DNA from: Bacteroidales bacterium UBA3834
Lineage (GTDB): Bacteria > Bacteroidota > Bacteroidia > Bacteroidales > P3
Reading direction: 5' to 3'
Assembly (NCBI GenBank): GCA_002392965.1
Contig: DGIA01000028.1
Location: 38,969-60,396 of the forward strand
Length of the DNA: 21,428 bases
Part shown: positions 7,321 through 14,817 of the stretch, piece by piece
Numbering within the stretch: position 1 is the stretch's first letter
How the letters are laid out: the number at the start of each line of letters is the position of its first letter
Notes under the pieces: generated by a model
Told to the model about the DNA's origin: nothing
The model's input: the letters and a program-made list of their open reading frames with translations, nothing else
Databases searched by the model: none
Made by a program: the position numbers and the translations under genes

Positions 7321-7411
7321 TTACCACAGGGCTACCACAGCCTTACCACATTAGAGTTACCATAGAATTACCCTAGGGTTACCATATAATTACGATAGAG
7401 TTTCCTGCGAT
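7321..7411. repeat. Imperfect 11-bp tandem repeat array
   Basis: About eight units of 11 bp begin with TTACC or a variant: TTACCACAGGG, CTACCACAGCC, TTACCACATTA (plus 3 extra bases), TTACCATAGAA, TTACCCTAGGG, TTACCATATAA, TTACGATAGAG, TTTCCTGCGAT. The array lies in the gene-poor stretch 7265-7582 after the pseudogene and about 105 bp before the rubredoxin promoter. Its period is close to one helical turn. Confidence 0.7.
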
Positions 7412-7424
7412 GCATAACAGGTTG

Positions 7425-7449
7425 ATTATTATATCAAAGATATAATAAT
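7425..7449. repeat. AT-rich perfect palindrome upstream of rubredoxin gene
   Basis: ATTATTATATC (7425-7435), AAA, GATATAATAAT (7439-7449): an 11-bp perfect inverted repeat. There is no T-tract, and it lies about 70 bp upstream of the rubredoxin -33 element. It may be a regulator site. Between here and the promoter (7450-7517) nothing else is evident. Confidence 0.6.
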
Positions 7450-7517
7450 ACGTCATCATTATCAAAGCACCGCCGACAAGCATACACATTTGTTTTGCCG
7501 CCGTATGAAAAATATTT

Positions 7518-7548
7518 TTTGCCATATAAGAAAATAGTCGTATCTTTG
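7518..7548 (+). promoter_or_regulatory. Housekeeping-type Bacteroidota promoter of rubredoxin gene
   Basis: TTTG (7518-7521), a 19-nt spacer and TATCTTTG (7541-7548): a perfect match to the Bacteroidota -33/-7 consensus, 35 nt before the rubredoxin ATG. GCCATAT (7521-7527) recurs at the same distance from the -7 box in the rubrerythrin promoter. Confidence 0.85.
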
Positions 7549-7582
7549 CAGCCGAATTATTAACCTTTAAAAACAAAAACAC

Positions 7583-7741
7583 ATGGAAAAGTATGTTTGC
7601 AATGTATGCGGGTATGAGTATGACCCGGCGAAGGGCGACCCTGAGAACGGCATCGCTCCCGGCACCAAGTTCGAAGACCTGCCCGCCGACTGGGTGTGTC
7701 CCCTATGCTCGGTGGATAAGAGTCATTTTGAAAAACAATAA
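7583..7741 (+). CDS. Rubredoxin
   Basis: The 52-residue protein is a complete classical rubredoxin, a small cytoplasmic iron protein that carries single electrons. Iron ligands are C6-x2-C9 (VCNVCGYEYDP) and C39-x2-C42 (WVCPLC), with the usual 29-residue gap and the conserved GYEYDPAKGD and DLPADWVCP stretches. It probably donates electrons to the reverse rubrerythrin or the flavodiiron protein encoded nearby. A perfect promoter lies upstream; no terminator separates it from the ferritin gene, so both may share a transcript. Confidence 0.95.
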   Translation: MEKYVCNVCGYEYDPAKGDPENGIAPGTKFEDLPADWVCPLCSVDKSHFEKQ

Positions 7742-7854
7742 TGAATGCGTTAATGTGTGAATGCGTTAATGTGTTAGTGATTGACACCGTCAAAAACCAG
7801 CATAATGATGCACCAACACTAACGCAATAGCGCGATAACACAATAACACAATTA
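7742..7854. repeat. Facing tracts of 8-bp repeats between rubredoxin and ferritin genes
   Basis: Five 8-bp units run from 7742 (TGAATGCG, TTAATGTG, the same pair again, then TTAGTGAT); the first 16 nt are repeated exactly. From 7817 to 7854 five related units (CACTAACG, CAATAGCG, CGATAACA, CAATAACA, CAATTA) run in the opposite orientation. The tracts could fold on each other. They fill the spacer and no promoter box is seen in it. Confidence 0.7.
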
Positions 7855-7866
7855 AAAATAAAAGTT

Positions 7867-8382
7867 ATGCTTAACAAGAAAGTTTCCGACCTGCTCAACG
7901 AGCAGATCAACAAAGAACTCTACAGCGGCTACCTGTACCTCGACATGAACAACTACTTCGACAAACGCGGCCTCAACGGCTTCGCCAACTGGTACATGAT
8001 TCAGGCCATGGAGGAGCGCGACCACGCCATGCTCATCTACAAGTATATGCAGAACAACGACTGCCCCATCGTGCTGAACGCCATCGCCAAGCCCGACAAG
8101 AAGTACAAGAAAGACATGGATGTGCTGAAGGCCGGCCTGGAGCACGAGGAGTATGTCACCGCCTCTATCCACACCATCTATGACGCCGCCTACAAGGTGA
8201 AGGACTTCCGCACCATGCAGTTCCTCGACTGGTTTGTCAAGGAGCAGGGCGAGGAGGAGACCAACGCCCGCGACATGATCACCAAGATGGAGCTGTTCGG
8301 CAGCGACCCCAAGAGCCTCTACATGCTCAACCAGGAGCTCGCCGCCCGCACCTACAACGCCCCGAGTCTGGTGCTCGACTAG
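7867..8382 (+). CDS. ftnA: Ferritin (non-haem, bacterial FtnA type)
   Basis: The 171-residue protein is a full-length prokaryotic ferritin, which forms a 24-subunit shell that oxidises Fe(II) and stores it as a mineral in the cytoplasm. The ferroxidase ligands occupy the same positions as in E. coli FtnA: E17, E50, H53, E94, Q127 and E130. Iron storage next to rubredoxin and rubrerythrin genes fits a role in limiting Fenton chemistry during oxygen exposure. A GC-rich terminator stands 20 nt downstream. Confidence 0.95.
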   Translation: MLNKKVSDLLNEQINKELYSGYLYLDMNNYFDKRGLNGFANWYMIQAMEERDHAMLIYKYMQNNDCPIVLNAIAKPDKKYKKDMDVLKAGLEHEEYVTASIHTIYDAAYKVKDFRTMQFLDWFVKEQGEEETNARDMITKMELFGSDPKSLYMLNQELAARTYNAPSLVLD

Positions 8383-8401
8383 TGAGCTTAAACCAACAGA
8401 T

Positions 8402-8430
8402 AAAGCCTCGCTTTTCAGCGGGGCTTTTTT
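8402..8430 (+). terminator. Intrinsic terminator after ferritin gene
   Basis: AAAGCCTCGCT (8402-8412) pairs with AGCGGGGCTTT (8417-8427) with one G-T wobble around a TTTC loop, followed by T to 8430. Confidence 0.9.
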
Positions 8431-8448
8431 GATGTTTATTAAAAATAT

Positions 8449-8479
8449 TTCGCCATATCACAAAAAGTGTGTATCTTTG
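8449..8479 (+). promoter_or_regulatory. Promoter of reverse rubrerythrin gene
   Basis: TATCTTTG (8472-8479) is a perfect -7 box; the -33 box at the 19-nt distance is TTCG (8449-8452), one base off TTTG. GCCATAT (8452-8458) lies 13 nt before the -7 box, exactly as in the rubredoxin promoter. Confidence 0.75.
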
Positions 8480-8524
8480 CACCTGAAATAGAACAAGAAT
8501 ATTAATCCTAAAAACAAGACAATT

Positions 8525-9064
8525 ATGAGCAAAAAGTTTATCTGCCCCGTGTGCGGCTATGTGTATGAAGGCGACGAGATGCCCGAGAAGTGCCCCATCT
8601 GTGGCAAACCGATGCAGGAAGTGAAAGAGGACATCAAGACCTGGGCCGCCGAGCATATCGTAGGCGTGGCCAAAGATGCTCCCGAGGATATCAAGATGGA
8701 CCTCCGCGCCAACTTCGAAGGCGAGTGCAAAGAGGTGGGTATGTATCTGGCCATGGCCCGCGTGGCTCACCGCGAGGGTTATCCCGAGGTGGGTCTCTAT
8801 TGGGAGAAAGCCGCCTTTGAGGAGGCTGAGCATGCTGCCAAGTTTGCCGAGCTGCTGGGCGAAGTGCTGACCGACAGCACCAAGGAGAACCTGAAGATGC
8901 GCGTCGATGCCGAGTACGGTGCCACCGCCGGCAAGACCGACCTCGCCAAGCGCGCCAAGGCCCTTAACCTCGACGCCATCCACGACACCGTCCACGAGAT
9001 GGCCCGTGACGAGGCCCGCCACGGCAAGGCCCTCGAAGGTCTGCTGAATCGCTATTTCAAATAA
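8525..9064 (+). CDS. Reverse rubrerythrin (rubredoxin domain first)
   Basis: The 179-residue protein starts with a rubredoxin-like iron site (C7, C10, C23, C26) and continues with a four-helix ferritin-like diiron domain from about residue 50. Likely diiron ligands lie in FEGECKE (E67), EEAEH (E99 to H103) and DEARH (E162, H165). Classical rubrerythrin has the rubredoxin domain last; this order defines the reverse type, known from clostridia as an NADH-linked peroxidase acting with other electron carriers. The expected role is reduction of H2O2 in the cytoplasm. It has its own promoter, while lpxK follows after 70 nt with no terminator seen. Confidence 0.9.
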   Translation: MSKKFICPVCGYVYEGDEMPEKCPICGKPMQEVKEDIKTWAAEHIVGVAKDAPEDIKMDLRANFEGECKEVGMYLAMARVAHREGYPEVGLYWEKAAFEEAEHAAKFAELLGEVLTDSTKENLKMRVDAEYGATAGKTDLAKRAKALNLDAIHDTVHEMARDEARHGKALEGLLNRYFK

Positions 9065-9134
9065 TAGGTGGGTGGTTGACAGTGGGTAGCATAGGCGCTA
9101 TCTGCAGCCAACTGGCCATTGCCGATGAACCACT

Positions 9135-10253
9135 ATGAAATTCCGCACTACCATCTCCTGGCTGCTGTTACCACTGACGATGTGGTATGCTGTCGGTGTG
9201 GCGGTGCGGAATTTTTTGTATGCCCTTGGAATAAAACGGCAAGAAGCGCCGCATATTACCACCATCGGTGTGGGCAATCTTAGTACCGGCGGTACCGGTA
9301 AGACTCCCCATGTGGAATATCTTGTTGAATTGCTGTCGGAGCGTTATCGTACCGCAGTACTCAGCCGCGGTTACAAGCGCAAGAGCAAGGGTTTTGTTCT
9401 TGACGACGGGAGCCATGATTCTGCTCTTTTGGGAGATGAACCCGCCATGATTGCCCGCAAACACCCGAATGTGCAGGTGGCTGTATGTGAGAATCGTGTG
9501 GAAGGGGTGAAGCGCCTGATGGAAGTGCCAGAGGTGCTGGAAGGGCAGGAAGGGCAGGAAGAGGAGGTGGATAACAGTCCTCAGCTGGTGATTCTTGACG
9601 ATGTGCTCCAACATCGAGCCATCAAGCCAAGTATCAACCTGTTACTCACGGAATACCGTCATCCATACTTCAAGGATTACATTCTTCCCTATGGCAATTT
9701 GCGTGAGTTTCGCAGTGGCCGTTATCGTGCCAGTATTGTCATTGTGACCAAAAGTCCAGCACGTCTGAATCCCATTGAGAAACACAACATCATCAACGAT
9801 TTGAAGTTGCAGAACTACCAGAAAGTGTTTTTCTCCTACTTCAAATACGGGCCGTTGCAAACTTTTGACGGTTCACCAGCGGATATTGACTTAAGGAGGC
9901 TCGACCACGTGCTGGTAGTCACCGGCATTGCCCATCCGGAACCGATGCTTGACGAGTTGCGACGCAGTTGCAAGGTGCAGCATCTCCGTTTTGCCGACCA
10001 CCACGACTATAATTCACATGATATTGCCCGCATTGCCGAGGCGTTCAAGGCTATGTCGGGAAGCCGTAAGATTATCATCACGACGGAAAAGGATGCCGTC
10101 CGCACGCAAGGCCTTGTGGGGGAGTTACCGGTATATATCCTCCCCATCAAGGTGGCATTCCATCAAGACGGCGACATGGTTTTCGACCGTGTTATTGAGT
10201 CCGCTGTTCGGGAAAATATTTCATTCCTCAGCAAGCTTAGCATCTGGAGTTGA
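9135..10253 (+). CDS. lpxK: Tetraacyldisaccharide 4'-kinase
   Basis: The 372-residue protein matches LpxK, the inner-membrane kinase that phosphorylates the lipid A precursor at the 4' position. An N-terminal hydrophobic helix (about 7-30) anchors it. The P-loop is G52-G53-T54-G55-K56-T57, in the family context VGNLSTGGTGKTPHVEYL. A second family motif, ILDDVLQHRAIKP, follows near residue 155. Just before it is a Glu/Gln-rich low-complexity insertion (LEGQEGQEEE) encoded by a 9-bp repeat. It ends only 8 nt from the stop of the convergent gene on the other strand. Confidence 0.93.
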   Translation: MKFRTTISWLLLPLTMWYAVGVAVRNFLYALGIKRQEAPHITTIGVGNLSTGGTGKTPHVEYLVELLSERYRTAVLSRGYKRKSKGFVLDDGSHDSALLGDEPAMIARKHPNVQVAVCENRVEGVKRLMEVPEVLEGQEGQEEEVDNSPQLVILDDVLQHRAIKPSINLLLTEYRHPYFKDYILPYGNLREFRSGRYRASIVIVTKSPARLNPIEKHNIINDLKLQNYQKVFFSYFKYGPLQTFDGSPADIDLRRLDHVLVVTGIAHPEPMLDELRRSCKVQHLRFADHHDYNSHDIARIAEAFKAMSGSRKIIITTEKDAVRTQGLVGELPVYILPIKVAFHQDGDMVFDRVIESAVRENISFLSKLSIWS

Positions 10254-10261
10254 TGCACTTG

Positions 10262-11284
10262 CTATTTCTTGATAAACGAAAGGAAGTCGAGATCAATGTT
10301 CAAGGCAAGGAACGGTTTGACGAGCCATGCCCTGGCGGTTACGTCGTCGATGCTGAGACTGGCGCCTATAACATCGCCATTCGAATAACCGGGTTTCAGC
10401 ACTTGATATTCGGCAATATTTGCCCCCACGGTCAGGTAGAAGAAATCGACAAAGCGGAAACTGAGGCCCGTGTAGAAGTTCTTGAACAGGTTGCTGCCAC
10501 CGAAGCCGACATAGAAACCGAGGTCGTAGGCAAAATCCTGGTCAAAACGGCGTATCTCCTTCCCGTTGGCGCCGCCGATTCGGTGGTTCTGATTAAAGTA
10601 GGGTGTTAAGTCCCACAGCATTACCGATGCTCCCGTCACATAGTCGAATTCTACATTCCCCTCGTTGCGGTTGCTGATGTATTTGTCGTAGGTATTGGGC
10701 AGGGAACCTCCTTTGAGGCGTATCTCCCATGCCGGTGTGCGATAGAAACGCATGGCTACGCCCTGTATGGGACGTACTTTCTTCTTTTTGTTGGTGGCAG
10801 CGGCAATCTTTTCCTCGGCGGCACGTGCACGTTCCTCAAGATATTTGTTGGCTTCCTCCTTGCGTACCGCTTCTATCTCGGCAATACGCACGATGGCTCG
10901 TAGCGAATCCACCAGGTGAATGTAGTAGTTGCGTTCGGCTTCCAGTTTCACCTTGTCAACTCCGTTGGCCGAGAGTATTTCGCGGTAGAATTGTTCTTTT
11001 TCCCTCAGGGCACTGAGGGCGGCGGTATCGGCCACTCGTACGGTAACGGTGTCGGTACGCAAGATATAGACAGAATCAGTATGGTAAACCGTCAAGGTGT
11101 CGGTTCGATAAAGATAAACCGTATCGGTTGCAGGTCTATGGCTGTCGTTTTCCAGGCCCCATTGACCCACACCGACCTCGTTCAGCGAGTCAATCAGAGC
11201 TGAGATATTGAAAGCTGTCGTATCTTGTGCGGAGGCAAGAAGACCTGCCCACAGCAGAATCAATATGGCAATTGGCCTCTTCAT
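10262..11284 (-). CDS. Coiled-coil protein with C-terminal outer-membrane-like domain
   Basis: The 340-residue product has a signal peptide (cleavage near ASA, residue 19). Residues 53-84 are four exact 8-residue repeats starting TDT or TDS (TDTVYLYR, TDTLTVYH, TDSVYILR, TDTVTVRV). A charged coiled coil follows (about 90-165), ending in a lysine-rich stretch. From about 175 on, alternating aromatic strands suggest a small membrane beta-barrel or a porin-like fold. It resembles uncharacterised Bacteroidota envelope proteins in overall layout; I know no specific function. Its ATG overlaps the hisS stop (ATGA), so it is co-transcribed with hisS. Confidence 0.8.
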   Translation of the reverse strand: MKRPIAILILLWAGLLASAQDTTAFNISALIDSLNEVGVGQWGLENDSHRPATDTVYLYRTDTLTVYHTDSVYILRTDTVTVRVADTAALSALREKEQFYREILSANGVDKVKLEAERNYYIHLVDSLRAIVRIAEIEAVRKEEANKYLEERARAAEEKIAAATNKKKKVRPIQGVAMRFYRTPAWEIRLKGGSLPNTYDKYISNRNEGNVEFDYVTGASVMLWDLTPYFNQNHRIGGANGKEIRRFDQDFAYDLGFYVGFGGSNLFKNFYTGLSFRFVDFFYLTVGANIAEYQVLKPGYSNGDVIGASLSIDDVTARAWLVKPFLALNIDLDFLSFIKK

Positions 11285-12633
11285 TTCAGCAGTTTCGTCA
11301 TTTCCTCCACACTGACGGTCTTTTGGGACCCGTCGGCCATGTTTTTGATGGTCACAGTGCCGTCTTTCATTTCGCTTTCGCCGACAAAGGCCACGTAGGG
11401 CACCTGTTTGCGGTTGGCGAAATCCATTTGCTTCTTCATCTTGGCGGCATCGGGATAAATCAAAGTGGCGATTCCCTCGGCACGCAGCCGGGCGGCAATG
11501 CCAATACAGGCAGCTTGCTCTGTCGGTCCGAAATTGATGAACATTACACGGGCGGCTTGCTCCAAACCTTCGGGGAAAGCCTGCAACTCGGTGAGTACGT
11601 CATAGATTCGGTCGGCGCCGAACGAGATGCCTACACCACTTACATCGGGCATGCCGAAGATGCCGGTCAGGTTGTCGTAACGGCCACCGCCGCAGATGCT
11701 TCCAATCTGCACATTTTGGGCTTTTACCTCAAAAATGGCACCGGTGTAGTAGTTGAGTCCACGTGCCAATGTGAGGTCGAGCTCTACATCGCATTTGACA
11801 TTTGCAGAACTGATATATCCGAACAGTTCTTTCAGTTCTTCTGTTCCTTTCTTGCCCGTCTCCACGTTGGAGAACAGCTGTTCGAGGGCGGCCATCTTCT
11901 CTTCGGCCGTTCCGTTGAGCGAAAAAACAGGGTCGAGGGCGGTAATCTGCTCTGCGGTGAGACCACGTTCGGCCAGCTCGGTGCGGACATTGTCAAGACC
12001 GATTTTGTCCAACTTGTCAATGGCTACGGTGATATCGACCATTTTCTCCGGGGCGCCGATCATCTCGGCAATGCCAGCCAGCACCTTGCGGTTGTTGATT
12101 TTTACCGTGACGTTGATGCCCAGTTTGGAGAATACCGTGTCTATCATCTGAACCAGTTCCAACTCGTTGAGCAGCGAGGTGCTGCCAATCATGTCGGCGT
12201 CGCATTGGTAGAACTCGCGGTAGCGGCCTTTCTGCGGTCGGTCGGCACGCCACACGGGTTGCAGCTGGTAGCGGCGGAAAGGAAAGACTACCTGGTCTCG
12301 GTGCTGTACCACAAAACGTGCGAAAGGAACTGTCAGGTCATAGCGCAAACCGCGGTCGCAGATGCGCGGTGCCACTTTATGGTAGTCCTCGTTGAAGTCA
12401 ACACCTTCCATGAAGTCACCCGAATTGAGAACCTTGAAAAGTAATTTGTCGCCCTCTTCGCCGTATTTCCCCATCAGGGTCGATAGGTTTTCCAGCGAGG
12501 GGGTCTCGATGGGCTCGAAAGCAAATGAGCGGAAGACCGAGCGGATGGTGTCGAATATATAGTTGCGACGCGCCATTTCCGCGGGAAGGAAATCACGCGT
12601 ACCTTTGGGTATTGAGCACTTGACGTTTGCCAT
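11281..12633 (-). CDS. hisS: Histidyl-tRNA synthetase
   Basis: The 450-residue protein is a complete class II histidyl-tRNA synthetase, which charges tRNA-His in the cytoplasm. It opens with KCSIPKGTRDFLP. Motif 2 is seen around FRRYQLQPVWRADRPQKGRY with FYQCDADMIG after it. The histidine-binding element is LARGLNYYTGAIFEV, and GGGRYDNL follows. A C-terminal anticodon-binding domain (from about 355, VMFINFGPTEQ) completes the family layout. It lies between glmS upstream (42-nt gap) and the outer-membrane-like gene downstream. Confidence 0.97.
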   Translation of the reverse strand: MANVKCSIPKGTRDFLPAEMARRNYIFDTIRSVFRSFAFEPIETPSLENLSTLMGKYGEEGDKLLFKVLNSGDFMEGVDFNEDYHKVAPRICDRGLRYDLTVPFARFVVQHRDQVVFPFRRYQLQPVWRADRPQKGRYREFYQCDADMIGSTSLLNELELVQMIDTVFSKLGINVTVKINNRKVLAGIAEMIGAPEKMVDITVAIDKLDKIGLDNVRTELAERGLTAEQITALDPVFSLNGTAEEKMAALEQLFSNVETGKKGTEELKELFGYISSANVKCDVELDLTLARGLNYYTGAIFEVKAQNVQIGSICGGGRYDNLTGIFGMPDVSGVGISFGADRIYDVLTELQAFPEGLEQAARVMFINFGPTEQAACIGIAARLRAEGIATLIYPDAAKMKKQMDFANRKQVPYVAFVGESEMKDGTVTIKNMADGSQKTVSVEEMTKLLK

Positions 12634-12675
12634 GGAAGTGAATTGTCTTTCTGTGGTAAAAGGTTTTTGTTGTTT

Positions 12676-14535
12676 TTACTCCACTGTGACGCTTTTGGCC
12701 AGATTACGGGGCTGATCGACGTTGCGGCCTTTGGCCGTGGCAATATAATAGGCCAGCAACTGTAACGGGATGACCGACAGCATTGGCACGAAGCAGTCGC
12801 GGGTGTCGGGGATGACAAAGGTGTAGTCGCTCATGTTCTTCACCGTGGTGTCGCCTTCGGTGACGACGCTGATGATTTTGCCTTTGCGGCTCTTGATCTC
12901 TTGAATGTTGCTGACAATCTTGTCGTACATGCCGCGTTTGGGAGCGATAAACACCACCGGCATCTCCTCGTCAACGAGAGCGATGGGGCCATGCTTCATC
13001 TCGGCGGCAGGGTAGCCTTCGGCGTGGAGGTAGGAAATCTCCTTCAGCTTCAATGCACCTTCGAGAGCTACGGGATAGTTGTATCCGCGACCGAGGAAGA
13101 TGAAGTTGCGGCAGTAAGTGAACATCTGGGCAAACTGGTCGATGTTCTTGTTGTTCTCCAATGTCCACTGCATTTTGTCGGGAATCATGGACAACTCATC
13201 CACCAGCATGTGGAACATCTCGTCACTCAGCGTATGTTTCTCCTTGGCGATGGCCAAACCCAGCAGGCAGAGGGTGATGACCTGTCCGGTGAAGGCTTTG
13301 GTGGAAGCTACGCCGATCTCGGGACCGACATGCAGATAAGTGCCGCTGTGGGTGGCGCGGGCGATGCTGCTTCCGATGACGTTGCAGATGCCATAGAGGA
13401 AGGCCCCTTTCTGCTCTGCCAGCTGGATGGCGGCCAGGGTGTCGGCCGTCTCTCCACTCTGGCTCACGGCGATGACCACATCGTCGGGATAGATGACAGG
13501 ATTGCGGTAGCGGAACTCCGAGGCATATTCCACTTCCACTGGAATCTGGGCGGCCTCTTCGATAAAGTACTTGCCGATGAGGGCCGAGTGCCAGCTTGTG
13601 CCACAGGCGCAGATAATGATGCGTCGGGCATTGATGAATTTGTCCTTGTGTTCGATGATTCCGCTGAGGGTGATGTCGTGGCGTTTGGAGTGCAGACGAC
13701 CTTTGATGCAAGTGCGTAGGGCATTGGGCTGCTCCCAGATCTCTTTGAGCATGAAGTGCGGGAAACCACCCTTCTCCAATTCATCGAGACTCAGGCTCAG
13801 CGTGTGCATTTCGGGCGTCTGGTGTACATTGGCGAGGTTGACAATGTCAATCTTTCCGCTACGGTCCATATAGGCGATCTCCTCGTCTTTGAGATAGACC
13901 ACCTGCTTGGTGTATTCTACGATGGGAGTGGCGTCGCTGCCGAGATAAAACTCCTTCTGGCCGCGGGCGTCGGTACCCACGCCGATGACCAACGGTGATC
14001 CTTTGCGGGCACATACCAGTTGGTCGGGATGGTCTTTCTGCAGGATGGCGATGGCATAGGCGCCGATGACATTCTTCAAGGCACGCTGTACAGCAGTGAA
14101 GAGGTCGCATTTGTGCTGTTTCTGGGTGTATTCGATGAACTGCACCAGCACTTCCGTGTCGGTATCGCTGCAGAAGTCGTATCCCTCCTTCTCCAGTTTG
14201 GCGCGCAAGGCTTTGTAGTTCTCTATGATGCCGTTGTGCACCAGTGAAAGGTTGCGACTTTGGCTGAGGTGAGGGTGGGCGTTCACAGTGTTGGGCTCGC
14301 CGTGGGTGGCCCAGCGGGTATGGGCGATGCCGATGCTGCCGCTGGTATCCTCGGCACTGCATTTCTCTTCCAGGGCGGCCACCTTGCCGGTCGCTTTATA
14401 GACATTTAGCTCTCCCTTGGTGTTGATCATACTTACTCCGGCCGAGTCGTAGCCGCGATATTCCAGTCGATGAAGACCCTTTATCAGAATGGGGTAAGCC
14501 TCTTGCTCACCAATGTATCCTACTATTCCACACAT
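12676..14535 (-). CDS. glmS: Glutamine--fructose-6-phosphate aminotransferase (isomerizing)
   Basis: The 619-residue enzyme makes glucosamine-6-phosphate from fructose-6-phosphate and glutamine, the first step towards UDP-GlcNAc for peptidoglycan and lipid A. The glutaminase domain begins MCGIVGYIG, with the nucleophile Cys2 exposed after Met removal, and includes HRLEYRGYDSAG and TRWATHG. Two SIS (sugar isomerase) domains follow, with ACGTSWHSAL and SQSGETADT in the first. It ends with LAKSVTVE, the family's characteristic C-terminus at the active site. Length is normal. A Bacteroidota promoter lies directly upstream; no glmS ribozyme-like structure is evident. Confidence 0.97.
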   Translation of the reverse strand: MCGIVGYIGEQEAYPILIKGLHRLEYRGYDSAGVSMINTKGELNVYKATGKVAALEEKCSAEDTSGSIGIAHTRWATHGEPNTVNAHPHLSQSRNLSLVHNGIIENYKALRAKLEKEGYDFCSDTDTEVLVQFIEYTQKQHKCDLFTAVQRALKNVIGAYAIAILQKDHPDQLVCARKGSPLVIGVGTDARGQKEFYLGSDATPIVEYTKQVVYLKDEEIAYMDRSGKIDIVNLANVHQTPEMHTLSLSLDELEKGGFPHFMLKEIWEQPNALRTCIKGRLHSKRHDITLSGIIEHKDKFINARRIIICACGTSWHSALIGKYFIEEAAQIPVEVEYASEFRYRNPVIYPDDVVIAVSQSGETADTLAAIQLAEQKGAFLYGICNVIGSSIARATHSGTYLHVGPEIGVASTKAFTGQVITLCLLGLAIAKEKHTLSDEMFHMLVDELSMIPDKMQWTLENNKNIDQFAQMFTYCRNFIFLGRGYNYPVALEGALKLKEISYLHAEGYPAAEMKHGPIALVDEEMPVVFIAPKRGMYDKIVSNIQEIKSRKGKIISVVTEGDTTVKNMSDYTFVIPDTRDCFVPMLSVIPLQLLAYYIATAKGRNVDQPRNLAKSVTVE

Positions 14536-14560
14536 AGTGTTTGATGTTTAAATTAATTTG

Positions 14561-14592
14561 CAAAAATACAAAGAATATTTGGAACGGCCAAA
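14561..14592 (-). promoter_or_regulatory. Promoter of glmS
   Basis: Read on the minus strand, TTTG (14592-14589), 20 nt, then TATTTTTG (14568-14561), about 25 nt before the glmS ATG. It fits the Bacteroidota consensus apart from one extra spacer base. Confidence 0.65.
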
Positions 14593-14719
14593 AAAAAGTA
14601 TAATTCAAACTCTCCGGCAGTCGTCGGTCGGCGATCAACAGGGCCTGATGACGGTGGGCTTTCGGGACTTTCCACATACAATGATTCTCCAGTTGCGATT
14701 CACTTTCCTCCATAAAAAA

Positions 14720-14750
14720 CTTGCCAATCCATAAAGTTGTTGTATCTTTG
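14720..14750 (+). promoter_or_regulatory. Promoter of the riboswitch-CoA-transferase transcript
   Basis: TATCTTTG (14743-14750) is a perfect -7 box; CTTG (14720-14723) stands at the 19-nt -33 position. The transcript would start about 60 nt before the riboswitch. In the preceding stretch, 14593-14719, I see no gene or clear motif. Confidence 0.75.
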
Positions 14751-14817
14751 CGGTGGCATTGTGGGAGTGTGGATACAGCATACCCATCAATGCGACAGCA
14801 CTTTGAAAGATAAGAAC

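Noticed and set aside
7379..7582. Minus-strand open frame of 67 codons with a hydrophobic stretch
   Set aside because: It lies over the palindrome and the rubredoxin promoter; its hydrophobicity follows from AT-rich DNA, and no promoter or homolog is evident.
11227..12444. Plus-strand open frame of 405 codons
   Set aside because: It is antisense to hisS, which is a clear full-length enzyme; there is no recognisable domain in the antisense product.
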